From assembly GCF_000350225.1 (NCBI RefSeq), contig NW_005178862.1, positions 62,001-126,000 on the forward strand: a DNA stretch of 64,000 bases. The letters are read 5' to 3'. Each line of letters starts with the position of its first letter. Position 1 is the first letter of the stretch. This document shows, piece after piece, positions 49,090-59,487 of this stretch. Position numbers and translations under genes: made by a program. Source of the DNA: Chondrus crispus. Taxonomy: Eukaryota > Rhodophyta > Florideophyceae > Gigartinales > Gigartinaceae. Below the pieces are notes generated by a model. It was not told the DNA's origin. It made no database searches and saw only the letters and a list, made by a program, of their open reading frames with translations.

Positions 49090-49345
49090 GGTGACCGTCG
49101 GTCAGGAGAAAGCTGAAAAAGGGTCGAGATGGAAAATGCAGCTGGAGATCAAGGAGCGAAGCAGATGTGCAAGGACGCTCAGAAGGGGGATATGTAGTGC
49201 AATATGGGGGTATACCGGGGGGTGAAGTAAAAAGAAACTAAGTTGGAATGTGAATACTGTGGTCCGGGATTGGGGGACACACATGTGAATATTTGCACAG
49301 TTTTCATTTTAATTATTAATTAATTGGCTTAATGCTGCAATCAGT
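49090..49345. other. Short region before the TIR element
   Basis: Purine-rich runs (for example AGAAGGGGGATATG near 49178) follow the start of the minus-strand ORF. One could be a relic polypurine tract and LTR start, but no LTR can be matched. Confidence 0.35.
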
Positions 49346-51104
49346 AGGGGGACAAGGTCAAAATCTTTCGGTGTCAGGGGGGGACACATGATATTGTATC
49401 GATACAGTAGGAGACAGGTGCATTTTGTTTCGATAAAGGGGGGGGGAATGACCGATTCCCCCCAAAACTGTGTCCGAGACGAGAAGTCACCCCCTTAAAC
49501 GAAACTTTTTCCCCATGTCCCCCTCCTGATCAGAACATGCGAAAAATTCATTGAAACGGGATGGAAAATCCCCCACCTATTTGACCCAGATTGCCTTTGT
49601 CCCCATCCCGTTCGTACTCTTTCAGCTCTCCAACCGTACGGTTACCAAGGGGAACCAGATATCTTTCCGTATTTCAGTTATGCCGCCAAAAAGATTGTTT
49701 CCATCTACTTTGCCGCTAGCGCTGCGGCACTTCAGCACTGTGGAGAGAGCACCTGTTTCGTCTGTCGCCACGTTGGCACGTAGCATCTCGTCTCATGTCC
49801 TAGAACCCATCTCATCCTCTGGCCTTCCGAAGCCCGCGTCTTTGTGGAAAGACGACCACAGACGGCAGTCGACGCATCTGCTGACCGTCCTCGCGCCAAT
49901 TCTGCTCATCCCCGCCGTCTCCCGGGCTCGTACCGTCCACAACCGGCTATCAACACGGTCCATAGCGCCCATGCTAGGCGATATCATCGATATGTATCGG
50001 ATTTGCATGAGGCCTTTGCGCAAGGCGAGGTGCGGCCTAGGAGCTAGTAACTTCATCTCTCCAAAGCGACGAGCAACTGTGTTGCAGAACGCAGAGACAC
50101 TATCAGAGGAAGCATGCGGATATCTAAGCGAAGACGATGCGTCCGTCCCGAGCTAGCTTCCCGAGGGTGAGAGACGGGAATGGACTACAAGTGAGACGAT
50201 TGAACCAGAGGTCGACTTTGAAGACGAGGAAGAGACGCCTTCTCGTCATGATCCGTGCGAAGAAGAATTGGTCCCAGAGAAAAATGGGAGGGAAATTTGT
50301 GAAATCTCAGTCAGTTTGACTATGCGAGGCAGGATTTTAGATATTCGGCCACCGTCAGTGAGAGAGCGATTTGAATTTATAAGCAGAAAGAGGAGAGGAC
50401 GTGACTTTTGGGGCGCGAGAGAATGCAACACAGAGGATCAAGCTGACGAGTATGTTGGGTTTTTGCTCAAAGCATATATGAGACAGGAAAAGAAGAGCAA
50501 AAAGGTCCAGTTGTCGGTAAGTATCCCGACAGTGCATGATTTTTCTTATGTTTATACTAAGCGATCGATGATCGGTCGTGCGTGGTGCGGTATGAGAGCT
50601 ATGATATAAGACACAATGCAAGCGATCGTGTCTTAGAAGTTGAACAAAGGGCACACAAATTGGTTTTACCATAGAACATCCCTTTTGAAAAAGTTAAAAG
50701 ACGAGATGGAAAAAGCAGAGGCATTAAAGCAGAGGCATTACCATCTCGCATTTCCCGTCGTAGAAAGCGGTACCAGCGCGGGGCGAACGTCGTGGCATGT
50801 TCGATGGTTGCAAGGAGGGGATTGAAGGGCTACTAAAAGCACCCTTGCGTACATTTCTGACGGTAGCCTAGTCCCCCCCCCAAAAATGATCAAGAAATCA
50901 GAGTCCTCCTACCATTGTAACAACTCCGCGAAAAGTGCGAGTTCGAAATCCAAATTCCCCTCCTATTTGGGTCGATTTTTTTCGTCCCCCCCTACAATCG
51001 TAACACAATGCACCTGTCTCCTACTGTATCGATACAATATCATGTGTCCCCCCCTGACACCGAAAGATTTTGACCTTGTCCCCCTCCCAATCTCAGAATG
51101 ACCC
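49346..51104. mobile_element. TIR element with ~95-bp terminal inverted repeats
   Basis: AGGGGGACAAGGTCAAAATC and the following ~75 bp (to about 49425, including GTATCGATAC) are mirrored almost perfectly at 51010-51088. The right side extends outward as CCCAATCTCAGAATGACCC to 51104, a part that is diverged on the left. A third, solo copy of this end is at 56955-57036. A plus-strand frame from ATG 49680 to 50156 (158 codons, MPPKRLFPSTLPL...) and two short following frames show no known domain. The superfamily is unknown. Confidence 0.7.
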
Positions 51105-51498
51105 TTATTAATTTATTTAGTTAATTAGTCAGTATTAATTTTGCTGACATTAGATTAGATCTAGGATCTAGCGCCGCGAGCTACTGTAGTGGCTCCGGCG
51201 GGGCGATATATACCTTAGCCCGCTGGCCACCAAGTCAGTAAAGGTAACCCAATTTGCCAGAGTCTGATATCGCCTTGGTCGAAGTCCGTCTTTTACAAGA
51301 CATTCCCTTTTACTACAGATTACTTTATCCTTTGCGCTCGGGGGTTCCCTTTCCTTTTCCTTTATTTACCTATCCTTTTTTTCTCTAATTCTACCTATTT
51401 TCCCTTATCTTGTGTTGGTACCATCGCTATTGGTTGCTGTAGTATAACTCCCCCTGGGGCCTTTTTAGTTAGATTAGATCAACAACAGGATCCCCTAT
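51105..51498. other. AT-rich then pyrimidine-rich spacer
   Basis: A TTAATTTATTTAGTTAATTAG stretch is followed by a T/C-rich segment (51288-51430). No gene is visible. It may be the 3' part of the retroelement whose LTR begins at 51499. Confidence 0.4.
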
Positions 51499-52139
51499 TG
51501 TAGAGCTCGACGCTCTACATTACAACCGCGCGTGTCCACGTGTACACCAGGGGGACAAGGGACACGCGCATATACGTGCACACGTGTACCACGCGCGAAC
51601 GAAGCGCGCACGCACCACGGGTAATTCGTGTACTGTCAGCCTCGACATAGCTGACAGTATTACAGTGCAAGTGGACCTGCACTACAGTAGCCCACTACAG
51701 TACCTCGGTACTGTAGTGTTATGATAGATTGTTTTGTATATTAAATATGGAGCGGACCGACGGCGGCGGAGGGGGACAAACACGGACTTGTCCTCAACCG
51801 ACCGCCAAGGTCAGTCCACCCAGCTTATTCTAACAACGCGCCTTCGCCTTCGCGCGCGTTAGGAGGTAGGGAGCGGGTAGGGGACACACGCGTGCGCGAG
51901 CGAGCCTAGATCCGCCTCCGCCCGTCAGCGCTGGTACGTTACCCAGCGCTGCTCCGGGGCGTCGAGGCGTAGATCGGCCCGCGCGTACGCTCGTCCCCGA
52001 CCTTCCCGCTCTACCACACTGCTACCAGGGCCCGCTTCCCTGCCTCGTTAGCTGGTGCTTCACCCGTCTTCCCGATGGAACGGGGTCTACAGGTCGAACT
52101 GCGCATACACCTCCAGTCGTCTGGGGTGTTTATGCTACA
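51499..52139 (+). repeat. LTR of the second gypsy family (copy B)
   Basis: It starts TGTAGAGCTCGACGCTCTAC and ends TTTATGCTACA. It is 641 bp long and shares the ordered blocks described for copy A. The neighbouring five bases (CCTAT and GTTGC) do not match, so this is not a simple solo LTR; it is probably a 5' LTR followed by truncated leader sequence. Confidence 0.8.
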
Positions 52140-52361
52140 GTTGCAACCGAACCGGTGTAGGTGTCTTGGCCATCGGGCGACACAGTTGACGTAGCGCTGC
52201 TACTGTGACCTATTTCCGACGGAGACTTTTGCAACGACGTCTCCCTCGGAGGGCTTTGTCGTGTGTACAAGCCAGTGTTGGTGCCATAGGCCTCGGTTGC
52301 GACCGAACCGGTGAAGGTGTTTCGAGCCATCGGGCGGCACAGTGGGTGTAGCGCTGCTACA
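52140..52361 (+). repeat. Two-copy direct repeat in the leader after LTR copy B
   Basis: GTTGC(A/G)ACCGAACCGGTG and about 45 following bases, ending in GTAGCGCTGCTAC, occur at 52140-52204 and again at 52296-52361. Antisense they give two copies of a TGSVATxA-type peptide, without evidence that it is translated. Confidence 0.8.
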
Positions 52362-52608
52362 TTCATTTCATCCCGTCGGGCTGCGTTGCGACGCCCCCGT
52401 CGAAGGCCTTGTCGCGTTACAAGGTGTCGAAGACGCTCAACGAGCATTGGCCTTACAACCCAGTGGAACCGGGGTACCTAAGTACTCGCCCCACCCCACA
52501 CTCGTCGAGCAGTTCTCTTCGCAAGTCTCTACCACATCGATCCCGGGCCGGGCTATTTCTCTGTGCCCCCCTATCAGGGATCTGAGCTACTACGAGTCGC
52601 AAGCTCGT

Positions 52609-54205
52609 TTAAACGGAGAAGGGAGAGTCGGACACTCCGTAGCTCTGTGCCGTCGGCAGTTCTTCTTTTTGTTGCTGTTGTTGTTTTTGCTGGACCATCA
52701 GAACGCGGTCTCTGCCTGACAGGCGCATCGCACTACACTCCCGTGCGGGAAATGCACCCTTTAGATAAGCCCGAATAATATAGGCGGCGTCCCGGTACAG
52801 GCAATACTGTGTTCCATCGACTATCATGTTCTCGTGGAGGTCCGAATTTAAATTACTCTCCCTATAAAGCGTCATATCGTGCCGACGCCCAGCTTCTGGC
52901 CCATACAAATAGAACATCAGTGTGGTAGAACTACCTTCGTCCCGACCACTCGGAAACGAGGGGGTTAGAGGTAAGGGAGCGCGCGCCGCTTGGTTACCCA
53001 CTCGCAAACGAAAGCCGTACGGAAGGACTCGAAAAGAGGGAGGCTCACGTGGCCGGTGACGCACGTCCGGACGGTGGCGTTATAACCGGACGGCCGGTCA
53101 CGGGTTGGAAGCCTGAGACTAAAAGGAAAACTGGAACGGGATAGCAAATAGCCGTAAAGGGAAGGGAGGCGATTCTGCCTCCTCTTTACTGGGACAGGGC
53201 AGGTGCCCCCGGTCTTAACCCCTAAGTGGGACGCCAGGACAGCTGTCCCGCTACAGTAGCTGTTACTTACTGTATACCAGCTACTGTACACAATTAATAA
53301 ATTTGTGCCATTAACTACTAATTACTACCCACAACCGTACGGATTACACACGTGTGCCCGTGGCCACGCCAGCGGTCGTAACACGTGTAACCGGCGGGGT
53401 ACTACTGTACTCCGCGACGGGCGCGTGTACGCCCGCTCGCTACAGTAGCACCCGCTCTCCCGTCCGGTTCAAATCTTCCCGGGGTGGTCGTGGTACGCAA
53501 TTGTACTGAAATCAGCCCGTCGGGTGTGGTAATTGTTTGGTATATCAAACAATAAAACCATTTATCCCCCGAATAGCATGCCCTCTGATTAATCGAAGCT
53601 CCCCCAGGCCTACTGTTCTGGATCTTAGTGCAGTCCGAAATGCCGACGCAATTATCCAAGGGAGCGCCCTTTTGTTTTATTGGGGCGGCATAGAGATTCG
53701 CACGTTCACAGATGATATCGGAGCGAAAGTTCTCAAATAAATGACCCCTTAGTTCCACAAACTTCTCCAAAACTTCCCAAAACAGCTCACGAAGGGATGA
53801 ACCATGCATGGAAAAAATAAACTCAACATCCCGCCATCTACAGGGGGCAAAGGGACGAAGCGCAATGCAGGTTGCTGTAATCATATCACACCGGTATCGG
53901 TTTCGTATTGTTCTGCATGATGTCCATCCGAAGACATCCGCGACCATCCATATTTCTGCTTTCCTGAAGCGGAAAAGGGACAGAGACTCTTGCTCGCTGA
54001 AGATGTTGAGATTAAAATTGGTTGTATAAATCTTTATCGAGCGTGTACAGAGACATGCTGTGTCGTCAGCGAGTATCTCCAATTGAAGATTGCTGTATAG
54101 AAGAAAGAGGTCATCGATGTCACCGAGCAACGCGAGGTGCTGTAGATGTCGTTGGTTGAACATCCTTGTCCTTAGTTTACCGATAGTGAAGTCTTTTAGA
54201 CGCAT
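52609..54205 (-). pseudogene. PIF/Harbinger-type (DDE_Tnp_4) transposase split by a solo LTR
   Basis: ATG at 54205 opens the N-terminal part: a helical domain, then VGISDCTKIQNSRPGG, QRACYSGDKWFYCLIYQ and TTPDGL at 53516. After the LTR insertion the protein resumes at 52915 with MFYLYGPEAGRRHDMTLY, RESNLNSDL and LYRDAAYII. This is the order of the DDE_Tnp_4 domain: D in the first block, YSGHK, GPxxGRRHDM, and the second D in GDxAY (here YRDAAY). Similarity stops near 52730, before the catalytic Glu, so the C terminus has been lost, probably where the downstream retroelement was inserted. Confidence 0.8.
52921..53510 (-). repeat. Solo LTR (chromovirus-related) in the DDE transposase
   Basis: The 590-bp block is flanked by ATCAG (52916-52920 and 53511-53515). 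Read on the minus strand it has the same ordered features as the 23487 LTR: AATTGTGTACAGTA, GGGACAG(C/G)TGTCC, GGGTTAAGACC, CCAGTAAA, and an end in CTACCACA comparable to TTATCCCACA. There is no internal region, so it is the product of LTR-LTR recombination. Confidence 0.85.
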
Positions 54206-54715
54206 GACGCGGTTGCGGCTTGACTACTGGTCTCCAAAAATGGCGGGAGGTCACAAGATCATGTAACTAATACTAAAAAGACTAATACAGGGGGGGTCGC
54301 TCAATAGTGCCTACTTTAGTAGTGCTTCCCTCTGTATAGTGCTATGGCTCACCCTCTGGCACAGGTTATCATAATCTCACACGAGTATCATCCGGCATGG
54401 TTCAGTACTCAAAGGATGGAGTTATTTAGTTTTATCAACCGGGTAAAGTGGAATTGATTGAAATATCGGAATCCGGGGAGCATAAAGGCAACAATATAAA
54501 ATGGAATGAAGGAAGCAAGCACAACTATGAGGCACTGCAGAGCCCAGTATTATGCACTGCTCTGCCTGTATCTTGCACAAGACCGTGATAAGTGATATTG
54601 CATCCGGCACAAGACGCAGATATATGATATCGCCTGGCGCACAAGACGGTGATATACAATATCAGACTACATGAACGGCAAACAGTGTCAAAACGAGCCC
54701 TTCTTTCTTTATTCT
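54206..54715. other. Spacer between two transposase genes
   Basis: No gene is seen. GTGATATA/GATATC-like words recur (54590-54665). Confidence 0.4.
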
Positions 54716-56158
54716 CTAGCGATAATGATGGGTCACATTAATAGTGAACTGACCGCCCGAAATGCTTTTGATACCGGTCAGAAGCCCGCCTGCACCGTTC
54801 ACTCGATCATGTCCCTCTCCATTCCCACCGACACAGGCCGCCCCACTTGATGCCTCCCACTTTGGAGGGTCATTCTCAATGCCCTCATCTTTAAAGGCCC
54901 CCTGCCCATTAGATGGCGCTACTTTAGGTGCCTTTGTACACCGTTCGCCCAAGCCATCTGTAGCATCTTCCCCGACCTTGTCTCCATCCCCACCCGTCCC
55001 TGCAATCCCATGTCGTTTTACACCTTTATCATCTACACCTAAAATATCCTCTTGCTGTTTCTCTCCCTCCCGGCCCTGAAGATTTTGATAATTCTTCAAG
55101 GAGCGGGGGTCACGGTGTGCTGTACGCATGGCAATAGAAGAGTCTGAATGGCCAGACTCTACCAAAAGCGTTGTTACAGTACCCCTCAGACCATGTGTTG
55201 TCATACCATGCTTCACGCCTGTACCAGAAATTCCTAGTGATGCGCACACAGTTTTGACAATCTTAGAAAAATTATTTCTGCCAAGGTGCTGCTTCTTGAA
55301 GTAGCTAGACAACCCAGTTCCCTTCGCATTGTACCCCAGAAAAAATTGATCGCTCTCCAAGCCCATATCTTTACGAATCTTTAAATAGTCGTCTATGTCC
55401 CGATAGACATTAAGAAGGCCTCCAAGGGAGGAACGATTCCATACTGTAACCCCTAATGGTTTCATACTGGCATCCTTCCACCCTCCTGCCCGAGTCTTTG
55501 AGGCCCCGGAGCGACTCCCGACGGCCTCTCGAATACGCCAAACATTCTCGCCGCGAAGAGTAATATTCCGACACTGGGATACGATCAAATTAACCAAAGC
55601 GGTAGGGCGCATCGCCGTGATAAGGGCGACATCAAAAATCAGTCGCGCTTGAAATGATTTCGGTGTGTCACGAGAAAGCAGTGGTGAGCCATACAGTAGC
55701 AGAAAATCTTCCTTCGATATAACATTGTGGCTTTCAGTGAAAACACCATTGGCCTGCTGCAGGCTGAACTTGTTATCAATAACTGCCGTAAGACCCTCCT
55801 GTGGGCTGTTGAAAACAGGCCCCTCCAAAATGTTGAGCTTGTATCCCCAAATAGCACTAAATCCCCGCTGTATTCCGAGAAGGTAGCTTTTCATAGAAAA
55901 AGGTTTGACTTCGCTATTTGTCTTTGCCGTGCAGTACTTCACAACAAACTAGATTAAGAAATATAGAATACGCTCCAACTGGGCGGAAGTCCAACTTGAA
56001 AAGCCAGGGGGCAGAAAGGTACGCCCTTCCTCATCCGGAAATACGTTGCATCTTGTTTGTTCCATCTGCCACTCAACCAAACGACCCCGGTTCACTGAAC
56101 ACCAACGAGGGCATGTGGGGCTCTGCGTGAAAAAAGTCATCCGCGAAACCAGGAACAT
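54716..56158 (-). pseudogene. Crypton-type tyrosine recombinase, one internal stop
   Basis: From ATG 56158 the frame runs to 54716 with one TAG (55949-55951). The core-binding part spans the stop: WTSAQLERILYFLI, stop, FVVKYCTAKTNSEVKPFSMK, SYLLGIQRGF. The catalytic domain shows the first Arg in ITAMRPTALVNLIV, the HxxR box THGLRGT, then GHSDSSIAMRTAHRDPRSLKNYQ with the late His and the nucleophile Tyr. This is the R-H-R-H-Y set of tyrosine recombinases, and the GIQR block is typical of eukaryotic Crypton/DUF3504 proteins. About 110 low-complexity Gly-rich residues follow the Tyr. Cryptons integrate by site-specific recombination and have no TIRs. Confidence 0.82.
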
Positions 56159-56464
56159 CCGTCACGAACCTGGCGAATGCTCTGAGAGAAGACTGATTTT
56201 GGCGTTTTGTGTTCGGGGGGACTCTTATCCCCATGAACGCGGCTGCTTCTGGAGACGGCGAAAGGGATGAGCGCGGGTTTTGCTCCCCGTGGGCAGGACA
56301 GGTTGATTACACTGCGTTGGGGGTGATTCGGGAATAATCGTGTTTTTCTCGATGGGGAAGAGAGGTTGCAGAGTGTGAGGCGGCGGCGTGCCCGGAACCG
56401 AGGATGGTCCCATTGTGCAGGGGTGTGTGACTAATTCGCGAACGCATAGAATTGGTCGTGCAGT

Positions 56465-56594
56465 AGAGTGTGGCGACGGCGATGACGGCGACGGCGGCGC
56501 CGGCGACGGAGGGGGAATGACACGTAATGTGTAGAGTGTGGTGACGGCGATGACGGCGACGGCGGCAACGGCGACGGAGGGGGAATGACACGTA
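56465..56594. repeat. 68-bp tandem duplication rich in GACGGC
   Basis: AGAGTGTGG(C/T)GACGGCGAT begins at 56465 and again at 56533. Both copies continue through GACGGCGACGGCGGC and end GGAGGGGGAATGACACGTA. Confidence 0.9.
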
Positions 56595-56708
56595 TTGATT
56601 CAATGAGTTTTGCAATCAAAACCATGGCCCAGCAGATGTATTTTAATTCTGGATTTCAATATGATGAGGAGATATCCGTATTAAATGCCAGGTCCGGATG
56701 ATAAATGC

Positions 56709-56778
56709 GTTATCACCCGGCTACGTCGGTCTGATAACTGCTCTCGAGCGTTATCACACCTCGTAGCCGGGTGATAAC
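56709..56778. repeat. 17-bp perfect inverted repeat with 36-nt loop
   Basis: GTTATCACCCGGCTACG at 56709-56725 is exactly mirrored at 56762-56778. The loop contains a second GCGTTATCAC. Its position is next to the Crypton gene. Confidence 0.9.
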
Positions 56779-56954
56779 TCCTATGTGTTATACATGCTTT
56801 GTTGTGTTTGTGTTAGCAGTGTGCTTTGTCCCCAAATATATGTATTTGAGCCTCCTTTATATAGTGCCATACCCCCAATAGTGCCATATCTAGAGGTATG
56901 GCACGCTATAGCACTATATCGTAGGAGGCACTGTACTCATATCATAAATGAAAA

Positions 56955-57036
56955 GGGTCATTCTGAGATTGGGAGGGGGACAAGGTCAAAATCTTTCGGT
57001 GTCAGGGGGGGACACATGATATTGTATCGATACAGT
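56955..57036. repeat. Solo terminal repeat of the 49346 element family
   Basis: GGGTCATTCTGAGATTGGG, then AGGGGGACAAGGTC through GTATCGATACAG, equals the right end of the element at 49346-51104 in reverse orientation. The rest of the element is missing. Confidence 0.85.
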
Positions 57037-57454
57037 TGTAAGCCAAGTGAAAACTATTTTGCGTAAACGTGTATTTTGTATGGCTTTTCACATGAAATGT
57101 TTCCATGCTATCTCACAAACCAAGTGCTAAGTTTGTGAGAAATCGGTTGCGTAAACTCTCTAATATCGCTGAGTTCCGGTGCTTGTGATTGTTAATTTGA
57201 GCCACATCACCAGAAACGATGAACGTTTCCCACCACAGCTCCAATAAAATCGGTCTGTGCTGCACAAAAATCGCAGGTTTCACGATTTCAAAATTTTCTC
57301 AATTTACGCCTGTAGGGAAGGTACAGTATGATAAGAAAAACACCCTGTTGCGAAAAACACCCTGTTGCCCCCAACAACGTGAGAAAAGTGAAAATAAGAA
57401 TTATGACAACGCAAAAGCAACAGATGTGAGACTCATGGTGGTCCACCATCCCTC

Positions 57455-57844
57455 ATGGCTTTCACCGTAAGGCTGAACAGTTTCCCGCCAGAATGCCGAA
57501 ATCGGAACTCGTGTATTCCTAGGTCTCATTATGTCTGGACAGCTTCAGAAGTCTACGAAGACTCCCTTTGCATGTCAATGGGGAATAATTGCGTTGAAGC
57601 TGCAACGGTCTTTTCCTTTTCCTTGAGACAAATGTTCATAAGCTTCTCGGATATTCCTTTCGTTGTCTCTTCCACTAATTCCAAGCTCGCGTTACGCCTC
57701 TTTCTCGAGCACACTAAGCCAAAGACGTACCCTTCCCCATCCCTTCTCGCTAACCACATTTCACGTAACCTGACAACATTCTTTGACAAAAATCTCCATC
57801 AAGACCTCAATGACCATTTCTCGCGTCCGTTCCCCCTTTCATAG
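57455..57844 (+). CDS. Hypothetical ORF overlapping the next
   Basis: From ATG 57455, 129 codons without a known domain; the text (LRLFLEHTKPKTYPSPS, LLANHISRNLTTFFDKN) looks protein-like. It overlaps the following frame by 35 nt in another register, so the two may be parts of one gene broken by a shift or intron. Confidence 0.3.
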   Translation: MAFTVRLNSFPPECRNRNSCIPRSHYVWTASEVYEDSLCMSMGNNCVEAATVFSFSLRQMFISFSDIPFVVSSTNSKLALRLFLEHTKPKTYPSPSLLANHISRNLTTFFDKNLHQDLNDHFSRPFPLS

Positions 57845-58706
57845 CTCCATACAAGCCAAGAAGAGGCTAAAACGAACCAAAAGTGGGCGAGAATGGCTTC
57901 AGAAGCAGGTAAACTCTCAAAGGGCATGGACTTTATTCAGTTATCCGTTGGACCGTCTCAAGTTTTGCTACAATCTAAGCGATTCCATGTTTGAAACTGT
58001 ATGTACCGAGTACCAAGCAGGTAGAACCGCAACAGCTGTCGGTAGTGCAATGACGCCTAGGAACCCATGTCGCATTCGCCAAGATATTTTAGCAGCTATT
58101 CTCATCCTCAAGGAGGATTTAGGTCACCGCGACTCTATTGTCGCTAAGCGGTTAGCAACCTTGCGTAACACCGGCAGAGCAAACAGTACTTCGAGCACGG
58201 AAAACACCAAGTGGCCAGCAAGACCGAACATTTTTCTGCACTGTTCTACACCAGAAGACTCTGCTGTATCGGACGATGAGTTATCGGAATACTTCATGAA
58301 CGAAAAGTACAGAGAGCGTGAATCTTTCGATGAGGAAAATGATGAATCCACGGAAGGAGTTAATCGCAAACCAAACATGGATTTCGAACTGTACTTTTCC
58401 AGCTCTTCAGAAGAGAACGTTACATCACCTCATGTTAATGATACTCTTCAAATGTATCGTGGGAGATGCGATACTGTCCGTGTCCTAAAGGATTTTAGCA
58501 TACACAGCTCATCCATCAAGTCCATAGACGGAATCAGAACTCGGTATGGGGATTCAAGGACTAAGGCGTACGAAATACGTGCCGCAGTTAAAGATCTTCG
58601 TAACGGTGATATTGAGGGAGTAACATTTGAAGCATTTGAAAGGACTTTCGACAATGAATCCATAATGAATATGACCTTACAAAGAGACAAACGTAGAAGT
58701 ATTTAG
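57810..58706 (+). CDS. Hypothetical protein, possible accessory gene of a transposon
   Basis: From ATG 57810, 298 codons. The N-terminal part is basic (QAKKRLKRTKSGREWLQKQ), the middle acidic (SDDELSEYF, DEENDESTE). No known domain is recognised. It lies on the strand opposite to the Ulp1/MULE gene and shares its AT-rich composition, a layout like that of 37284-38321 with the other transposase. A transposon-borne second gene is an inference. Confidence 0.4.
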   Translation: MTISRVRSPFHSSIQAKKRLKRTKSGREWLQKQVNSQRAWTLFSYPLDRLKFCYNLSDSMFETVCTEYQAGRTATAVGSAMTPRNPCRIRQDILAAILILKEDLGHRDSIVAKRLATLRNTGRANSTSSTENTKWPARPNIFLHCSTPEDSAVSDDELSEYFMNEKYRERESFDEENDESTEGVNRKPNMDFELYFSSSSEENVTSPHVNDTLQMYRGRCDTVRVLKDFSIHSSSIKSIDGIRTRYGDSRTKAYEIRAAVKDLRNGDIEGVTFEAFERTFDNESIMNMTLQRDKRRSI

Positions 58707-59487
58707 CTTGCCATTTGGCAGCACAGAAATTGTTCCTCATCTTTGACGCCAAGTCTATCGACAAAGTAAAGCTTTGCATCTTGAAATATACTTTTTGATT
58801 TTGGCTGCTTTAGAATCTTTGATATCAGTTGCGGAACGTACGCGTGGTGATACTCCATCCACACTCCTACATTTTCAGAGTTGTCATCATATCGCAATGC
58901 ACATGTGTATCATGTGGACTCGCATAACTGCTCTTTTTTGCCTGATCTTGTCAACACTCTGCCCTATTCCATGTATTCATAGAACTAAATCGAGTTCAAC
59001 AGAATTAATTACCAGAGAATGCAGTTTTCACATTATTGAAATGCAATTTGCCGTGTTGGACCTACAAAGGTGGCTATTCTGACCTTTTGTCGAAAAACTG
59101 ATGATCAACTCGTGCACGTAATTGAAAATTGATTCAGCTTTTTGTGAATGAGGTCTTCATCAGCTGTTGGTGAGTCAGAGTAGTTACTATGACTACTTTC
59201 GCTCTTCCTTTGCAACAACGTAAAAGTACTGTATCGATACAATATCTTATAGTCTTGCAGCATGGGTGCAGAAAAGACTGACATACATGACTGCAGTCTT
59301 GATTGCAGTCGATAATTGTCAATTATTTGATAGAATGAAGATGAGCCCTACCTTCAGGCGTCTTTGTAACACGGCCATGTTTGTGTCGGAACCTGTCCAG
59401 CCATGAACTTCCAAACATATGGGTAATACATCCGCTTTATCAAGAGTCTTGAACCAGTATGAATCAATTGATGAAGTCAGCACTACG
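58707..59487. other. AT-rich spacer with a TIR-family remnant
   Basis: No gene is seen. At 59227-59246, TACTGTATCGATACAATATC equals an inner piece of the 49346-family terminal repeat. Confidence 0.5.

Larger units (their letters stand above)
56159..57454. other. Region of repeats without recognised gene
   Basis: It holds a 68-bp tandem duplication (56465-56594), a 17-bp inverted repeat (56709-56725/56762-56778), a palindromic block with TATAGTGCCATA words (56860-56930) and the solo TIR end (56955-57036). No protein motif was found in any frame. Confidence 0.5.

Noticed and set aside
45223..52139. LTR copies A and B as the two LTRs of one 6.9-kb element
   Set aside because: They are strongly diverged, have different lengths (560 and 641 bp), no matching target duplication, and no pol between them.
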